Assembly (NCBI RefSeq): GCF_030652515.1
Contig: NZ_JAUSAR010000060.1
Location: 1-55,711, forward strand
DNA length: 55,711 bases
Source of the DNA: Aquabacterium sp.
GTDB lineage: Bacteria > Pseudomonadota > Gammaproteobacteria > Burkholderiales > Burkholderiaceae_C
Direction of reading: 5' to 3'
The translations under genes were made by a program, and so were the position numbers. The notes under the pieces are model-generated. The model saw nothing but the letters and a program-made list of their open reading frames with translations. It ran no database searches and was not told where the DNA came from. How positions within the stretch are numbered: the stretch's first letter is position 1; each line of letters begins with the position of its first letter. Below, one piece after another: positions 50,650 to 55,711 of this stretch.

Positions 50650-53600
50650 ATGACCACTGCATTTCAAATCAGGCAGGGCGTGCGCTCTTGCGTGGCCGAG
50701 CTCTTGAAAATGAACCCGGCGGACATCAAGGACGATGCGGCCTTCTCCGACCACGGTGTTGATTCGATCGTGGCTGTCGGCCTGATCAAGAAGATCAACT
50801 CAGCGTTGGGTTTGACGCTGCACACCACGGTCCTGTTCGACCATGGCACGGTGAATCAACTGGCTTCGCACATCATGGTCGAGCACCCAGAGTTGATCGC
50901 ATCGTTGGCGGGTCAACCGGATGAGGCATTGGCGGCAGTGGCCGAGTCGCCGCGAGAGATGGGCAAGTCAGGGGATGTACTCCACCGGCCGGTGGGGCCT
51001 GCAACGGTCCCTCCGTTTGAGATTGATTGGGCGGCATTGGTCGCCGGGCTCAAGCCCGGCCAGCCTCCAATTGCCGGGGGCAGCCCTTTGAAGGCGTCGG
51101 TCGAGCCGATCGCCGTGGTCGGCCACAGTGGCCGCTACGGCCGGGCGAACACGGTTGAGGAACTGTGGGACCACGTGGCCCGTGGAGAGCATTTGATCGA
51201 ACCGGTCTCCCGTTGGGACCTGGCCGCTCATTTCTCGTCGGAAGTTCCCTACTGCCGCGAAGGAAGCTTCCTCAAGGACATCGATGCCTTCGACGCACGG
51301 TTTTTCAACATTTCCGGCCTGGAGGCATCCGTCATGGATCCCTTGCAGCGCCTGTTCCTGGAGGAGTCCTGGCGGGCACTGGAAGATGCGGGCTATGCAG
51401 GCGTGGGCCCCGGGGGGATGAATTGCGGGGTTTACGCTGGTGTTTGCAAGGGTGACTACCTCAACCTCATCAAGGACGGTCCGGCGCAGACCGTTTGGGG
51501 CAATGCGGGTGCGGTCGTGCCGGCGCGCATCGCTTACCTCCTGGATCTGCAAGGTCCCGCGATCGCGGTCGACACGGCGTGTTCCAGCTCCTTGGTGGCC
51601 ATTCACCTGGCGTGCCAGGCCCTGCGCACTGGCGAGATCGACATGGCCCTGGCGGGTGGTGTTTTTCTGCAAAGCACGGCTGAATTTTTCTTGCTGTCCT
51701 TGCGGGCCGACATGCTCTCGCCGGATGGGCGCTGCCATGCATTTGATGACCGCGCCAATGGCTTCGTGCCCGGCGAGGGTGTGGGCGCCGTGGTGCTCAA
51801 GCGCTTGTCCGACGCCCTGGCCGACGGGGACCACATCCATGGCGTCATCGTGGGGACGGGCATCAACCAGGACGGAGCGACGAATGGTTTGACGGCCCCC
51901 AGCGCGCGTTCTCAGGAACGGCTAGAGCGCGAGGTGTATGACAGGTTCGGGGTGCACGCCGACGACATTCAGTTGGTCGAGGCTCACGGAACCGGAACCC
52001 GACTGGGCGACCCCATCGAATACCAGGCCTTGACGCGCGCATTCCGCAAAGACACGCAGCGACAAGGCTATTGCGCCATCGGCTCGGTGAAGACAAACAT
52101 CGGACACACCGTCGCAGCCGCCGGCGTGGCGGGGTTGAGCAAGCTGCTCATGGCCTTGAAGCATCGAAAGTTGCCTCCCAGCCTGAATTTCGAAAAGGGC
52201 AATGCGCACATTGATTTTGAGGCGAGCCCCTTTTTCGTCAACACCCGATTGCGGGATTGGGTTGTGCCGCCAGGCGGTGTTCGCCGCGCAGTCCTGAGTT
52301 CATTCGGCATCAGTGGAACCAATGCGCATTTGGTGTTGGCTGAAGCCACCCATGCGGTGCCCGCGTCCCCTGCACGTGTCGGCTACCTGATCGCCTTGTC
52401 TGCGCAATCGGACGAGCAATTGCGGACGCAAGTTCAGCAGTTCATGCTGCATTGCCAGCGCGAGCAGAAGGTGGACCTGGGCCACGTGAGCTTCACCCTG
52501 TTGACAGCCCGCAGGCACTTCGCCCGCCGTTTTGCCTGTGTTGTGGGCCACCCCGATGAGCTGCGTGATTGCCTGAGCGCATGGCTGGAAGGCAAAGCCC
52601 ACGAGCGGGTTCTTGTTGGCAGCAGCAGGCGGCTGGCACAGCAGGACCTGGTCGAGCTTGATTCGCAGGCTGCCGAGAGGCTTGCCGCGTGCAAGGCGGC
52701 CACGAGCGATGCGCATCTTTTGAGCGCTTTGCTGAGCTTGGCGGCATGCCATGTTGGTGGCGCGACCATTGACTTCAACCCCCTGTTTTCAGGTGCGCGA
52801 CATGTCCGTGTCAGTTTGCCAACCTATCCATTTTCCAAAGACCGTTATTGGGTCGCGGCTGACGAAGAGCGTCATGACCATGGTGGCTCCTCGGCGCACC
52901 TGCACCCGCTGGTTCAGCGCAATACCTCGAATTGGCGTGGACCCAGGTACAGCTCCACGCTGACAAGAAGCGACTTCTTCCTGAGCGACCACCGCGTTAG
53001 CCAGCACCCGGTCTTGCCGGGTGCTGCCTACCTGGAGATGGCCCGGACGGCCGTGGTCCAGGCGCTCGAAGGCGGGCTTGATGGGAAGCTTTTGTGTTTG
53101 AAGGAAATCGTGTTCCTGGCACCGCTGGTAGTGGATGAGCTGGCCGTTGAGGTCCACGTCGTGCTGGACGTGCGTGATGGCGGCATGGTGCGTTTTCAAG
53201 TCCAAAGCGGGGCACTCGGGGAGAGGCTTCACTGCGAGGGGATGGTCGTGGGGATGGAGGCTGGTGAGCAGCCCTCGATCAAGCTTGACACCTTGCGGGG
53301 ACACCCAGTCTCTTCAACCATGGACCGCGCCGAGTGCTATGCCGCATTCGCGAAGATGGGCCTGGACTATGGCGCCGCGCATCAGGGGGTGAAGACCATT
53401 TCCCTGTTGGGTGATGCCCAAAATGGACTGATTGCTCTCGGAGAGATCGAATTGCCCGAGGTGGTTCGTAACACCCGGCACAAGTTTGGCTTGCATCCGA
53501 GTCTGGTCGATTCGGCCCTGCAATGCTGCATTGCCCTCATGCCGGCGTTCGGTGAAGGCACGAAGCCGTTGTTGCCGTTTGCCCTTGAGTCGGTCGAGGT

Positions 53601-55711
53601 GCACGCCGACGTTCCCGCGCAAGCGTGGGTCAAGGCGGTGTTCCATGGCTCGGCGGCTTTGATGGCCTCCGAGCAGACTTTCAATGTCGACATCGCCGAT
53701 GAGTCGGGTCGGGTGTGCTTGAGCTTGCGCGGTTTGCGCTGCCGCATGGTGGGCGGCCTGGTGGGCGATGCCACGGTGGCTCCGACTGTGCTTATGCGGC
53801 AGCTTCAATGGCAGCCGCAGGCCTTGCTCCCGACCGAGGGGGCGACCGGTGGACTCCCGTCCGATCACCGGGTCTGGCTCATCGGTGGCTTGGCGGCGGA
53901 GGGCTTGTCAGACGCGGCTTGGGTCCGAGCCCTGGGCGACGAACTGCCTGGCGCACGCATTGAGGTGTTCCACGATCATTTCTCCGATGGCCTGTCCGCC
54001 GCGCTGGCCTATGGCGCTCATGCGCGCGACATGCTGCGCGCCTTGCAAGGCACCCTGCGAGACGGCCATGATGGCCCCGCTTTGATTCAACTGCTGGTGC
54101 CGGCTGGCGCCGCGCAGGCTTTGCAGCAAGGCCTGGGTGCGATGCTCAAGAGTGCCTGGCACGAACGTCCTCAACAGGAAGTTCAGATGATCACGCTGGA
54201 GCGTGGTTTGCCTCCCGAGGACCTGGCCCGTTGTGTTCTCGACAATGCGCGATCCCGGAGTATGGACATCCGCTACATCGATGGTCAGCGGCAGGTGCTT
54301 GAGCTGCTTGAGTTGCCTGCCCCCAGGCCCGGTGACTGGGCGTGGCGAGCGGATGGGGTTTACCTCATCACAGGGGGTTTGGGCGGCCTGGGGCGTCTGG
54401 TGGCGCAAGACCTGGCGTCCCGGGTGCCGGGCGTTCGGCTGATCCTGACGGGCAAAAACTCCACAGGCGCTCGGCATGACGCGATCCTGCGTGCGCTGCA
54501 TGGGGCTGGTGCCTTTGCCGAACAGGTCCGGTTCGATGCTGGCGAACCCGAAGGCGCCAGAAAACTGGTGAGTGGCGTGCTGGCCCGGCATGGTCGCCTG
54601 GATGGCGTCATCCATTGTGCGGGTGTGCTTCGCGACAGCTTTGTTCTCAAGAAGACCGAACAGGAACTCTCGGAGGTGTTCAGCCCCAAGGTGGATGCCG
54701 CTGTGGCACTGGATGAGGCCACCGCTGACCTGCCGCTCCAGTGCTTTGTGCTCTTCTCGTCGATGGCGGGTCTGGTTGGCAATGTCGGGCAAGCCGACTA
54801 TGCCGCGGCCAACGCCTTCCTGGACGCTTTTGCGCTTGAGCGCGCCAACCAGGTCAGGCAAGGAGTCCGCAGCGGTCGGACCCTGGCCATTTCCTGGCCC
54901 CTGTGGCAAGAAGGCGGGATGCAGGTCGATGGCGAAACCCGTGAACGCCTGTGGCGCACGCTCGGCTTGTCGCCTTTGAGCGCCCAGTCGGGCCTGGCAG
55001 CTTTGCAAGGGGCCATGGCTGGGCAGGCCGCGCAGGTGGTGGTGCTGGCTGGAAACGAAGGGCAGATCCTCCAGCGTCTGCCGAACGTTTGGCTTCGTGC
55101 CGAAGCCATGCCAGCACAGCAGGCGTCTGCCCGTGAGGGGGGCGGGCCTGGGGCGTCCGCCATCGCCGTGTCCATGGGCGATCTCAAGGACCGCATGGTT
55201 CGCCATCTGAAGGGCGTGTTCTCGTCCACCCTCAAGGTTCCGGTGGGGCGCATTGATGCCCATGATGCGATGGCGCAGTTCGGCATCGACTCCCTGATGG
55301 CGATGGAATTGACCAGGAAGTTGGAGCAGAGTTTCGGTGCCCTGCCGAAGACCCTGTTCTTCGAATACCAGAGCATGGATGGCCTGGCGGACTATTTCGT
55401 CCGGTCGCATGCCGGAAAACTCACCGCGCTGCTGGGAGGAGACCGTGGTGCCTTGCAGCCGGTGTCCTCGACTTCGCCGATGGCGGATGTTCGGCGGATC
55501 GCGCCCCCGTCGGCTCGGCCTTTCGGCGGGTTCCTGCCCTCGAACGGGGCTTCCAAGGATGACCATGGCCCGCTGGACGTGGCGATCATTGGTGTGAGCG
55601 GGAGGTACCCGAACGCGAGGACGTTGAAGGAGTACTGGGAGAACCTGAAGGGGGGTGTGGATTGCATCAGCGAGATACCCAAGAGCAGGTGGGACCATGA
55701 CAAGTATTTCG
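50650..55711 (+). CDS. Trans-AT-type polyketide synthase ACP-KS-DH-KR-ACP-KS..., 3' end outside window
   Basis: Open from ATG 50650 to the edge: 1687 codons. The order is ACP1 (Ser39 in GVDSIVAVGL), then KS1 (from ~150; Cys311 in DTACSSSLVA, His446 in EAHGTGT, His486 in NIGHTVAAAG). The post-KS linker ends with LPTYPFSKDRYW (723-734), typical of AT-less modules. DH follows (His781 in DHRVSQHPVLPG, where Gln replaces the usual Gly; Asp954 in HPSLVDSALQ), then KR (GGLGGLG at ~1242; Ser1371, Tyr1384; Leu-Arg-Asp suggests B-type), ACP2 (Ser1548 in FGIDSLMAME) and the start of KS2 (from ~1642). There is no AT domain. The start is 6 bases after the previous stop. ACP1 should serve the upstream KAS III-DH-KR-cMT set, completing a split module. 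Confidence 0.9.
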   Translation, partial: MTTAFQIRQGVRSCVAELLKMNPADIKDDAAFSDHGVDSIVAVGLIKKINSALGLTLHTTVLFDHGTVNQLASHIMVEHPELIASLAGQPDEALAAVAESPREMGKSGDVLHRPVGPATVPPFEIDWAALVAGLKPGQPPIAGGSPLKASVEPIAVVGHSGRYGRANTVEELWDHVARGEHLIEPVSRWDLAAHFSSEVPYCREGSFLKDIDAFDARFFNISGLEASVMDPLQRLFLEESWRALEDAGYAGVGPGGMNCGVYAGVCKGDYLNLIKDGPAQTVWGNAGAVVPARIAYLLDLQGPAIAVDTACSSSLVAIHLACQALRTGEIDMALAGGVFLQSTAEFFLLSLRADMLSPDGRCHAFDDRANGFVPGEGVGAVVLKRLSDALADGDHIHGVIVGTGINQDGATNGLTAPSARSQERLEREVYDRFGVHADDIQLVEAHGTGTRLGDPIEYQALTRAFRKDTQRQGYCAIGSVKTNIGHTVAAAGVAGLSKLLMALKHRKLPPSLNFEKGNAHIDFEASPFFVNTRLRDWVVPPGGVRRAVLSSFGISGTNAHLVLAEATHAVPASPARVGYLIALSAQSDEQLRTQVQQFMLHCQREQKVDLGHVSFTLLTARRHFARRFACVVGHPDELRDCLSAWLEGKAHERVLVGSSRRLAQQDLVELDSQAAERLAACKAATSDAHLLSALLSLAACHVGGATIDFNPLFSGARHVRVSLPTYPFSKDRYWVAADEERHDHGGSSAHLHPLVQRNTSNWRGPRYSSTLTRSDFFLSDHRVSQHPVLPGAAYLEMARTAVVQALEGGLDGKLLCLKEIVFLAPLVVDELAVEVHVVLDVRDGGMVRFQVQSGALGERLHCEGMVVGMEAGEQPSIKLDTLRGHPVSSTMDRAECYAAFAKMGLDYGAAHQGVKTISLLGDAQNGLIALGEIELPEVVRNTRHKFGLHPSLVDSALQCCIALMPAFGEGTKPLLPFALESVEVHADVPAQAWVKAVFHGSAALMASEQTFNVDIADESGRVCLSLRGLRCRMVGGLVGDATVAPTVLMRQLQWQPQALLPTEGATGGLPSDHRVWLIGGLAAEGLSDAAWVRALGDELPGARIEVFHDHFSDGLSAALAYGAHARDMLRALQGTLRDGHDGPALIQLLVPAGAAQALQQGLGAMLKSAWHERPQQEVQMITLERGLPPEDLARCVLDNARSRSMDIRYIDGQRQVLELLELPAPRPGDWAWRADGVYLITGGLGGLGRLVAQDLASRVPGVRLILTGKNSTGARHDAILRALHGAGAFAEQVRFDAGEPEGARKLVSGVLARHGRLDGVIHCAGVLRDSFVLKKTEQELSEVFSPKVDAAVALDEATADLPLQCFVLFSSMAGLVGNVGQADYAAANAFLDAFALERANQVRQGVRSGRTLAISWPLWQEGGMQVDGETRERLWRTLGLSPLSAQSGLAALQGAMAGQAAQVVVLAGNEGQILQRLPNVWLRAEAMPAQQASAREGGGPGASAIAVSMGDLKDRMVRHLKGVFSSTLKVPVGRIDAHDAMAQFGIDSLMAMELTRKLEQSFGALPKTLFFEYQSMDGLADYFVRSHAGKLTALLGGDRGALQPVSSTSPMADVRRIAPPSARPFGGFLPSNGASKDDHGPLDVAIIGVSGRYPNARTLKEYWENLKGGVDCISEIPKSRWDHDKYF

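Noticed and set aside
53908..55698. Long minus-strand open frame (596 codons) opposite the second PKS gene
   Set aside because: It is antisense to in-frame KR, ACP and KS2 motifs of the plus-strand PKS, has low-complexity basic composition and no family motif.
1..55711. CRISPR arrays, insertion sequences, rRNA genes
   Set aside because: No regularly spaced repeats, no transposase or integrase motifs, and no rRNA signatures were seen on either strand.

Overview
The window looks like chromosomal DNA of a Burkholderiales betaproteobacterium (Comamonadaceae/Sphaerotilaceae-like). The grounds are the high-GC coding, an EpsD/EpsF/EpsG-type exopolysaccharide set, glnE, a giant YhdP-family gene, an EIIA-Man/HPr pair, and ubiquinone genes with the signatures seen in that order. 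No genus can be fixed from sequence alone. Most of the window is core genome, and its right end runs into a biosynthetic gene cluster that continues past the edge.

Layout. 1-6259 (+): end of a surface-polysaccharide cluster (partial gmd, Wzx-like flippase, Wzy/WaaL-like polymerase or ligase, GT4 glycosyltransferase, exported GH39-like glycosidase), with genes overlapping by a few bases. 6293-9815 (-): epsD, epsF and epsG homologues converging on it, with an intrinsic terminator between epsD and epsF. 9960-13510 (-): rhombosortase and glnE. 13636-21846: YhdP, DUF4197, TlpA-like thioredoxin, a degenerate sensor-like protein, a lipoprotein, and an EIIA-Man/HPr pair without ptsI. 22063-34825: outer-membrane SphA-like protein, chalcone-isomerase-like protein, M48 protease/LemA/QueC, Fpr, DUF2061 behind a Fur-like box, SMP-30-like protein, TauE, ProA, a Cys-cluster protein, a 44-residue exported peptide, and the divergent ubiquinone pair ubiH/ispB. 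34851-34927: tRNA-Pro(CGG), followed by an orphan gene with internal repeats and an acyltransferase-3/SGNH gene.

38086-42218 is a nitrate-assimilation locus. An ANTAR regulator fused to PilJ/NIT-like sensor segments is divergent from a nitrate transporter and a NirB-like FAD reductase. The transporter leader holds two hexaloop hairpins and then an intrinsic terminator, as expected for ANTAR antitermination. HDOD, YkgJ and HI0933-like flavoprotein genes follow.

45436-46032 is a scar. It holds a dead biotinyl-domain remnant with a 14-bp tandem duplication, abutting fragments that match this window's own NarK and NirB-like genes. Directly after it come a MerR-type promoter candidate, a 27-codon leader ORF containing two mutually exclusive hairpins (one an intrinsic terminator), and the PKS genes.

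46033-55711 is the most unusual part: a trans-AT-type polyketide synthase. Its first protein starts with a complete FabH-like KAS III (Cys156/His298/Asn331) fused to DH, KR and C-methyltransferase domains with no ACP. The second protein supplies that ACP at its N-terminus and continues KS-DH-KR-ACP-KS, open at the window edge. No AT domain is present in either. The arrangement suggests a PKS primed directly from an acyl-CoA by a fused KAS III, under leader-mediated control.
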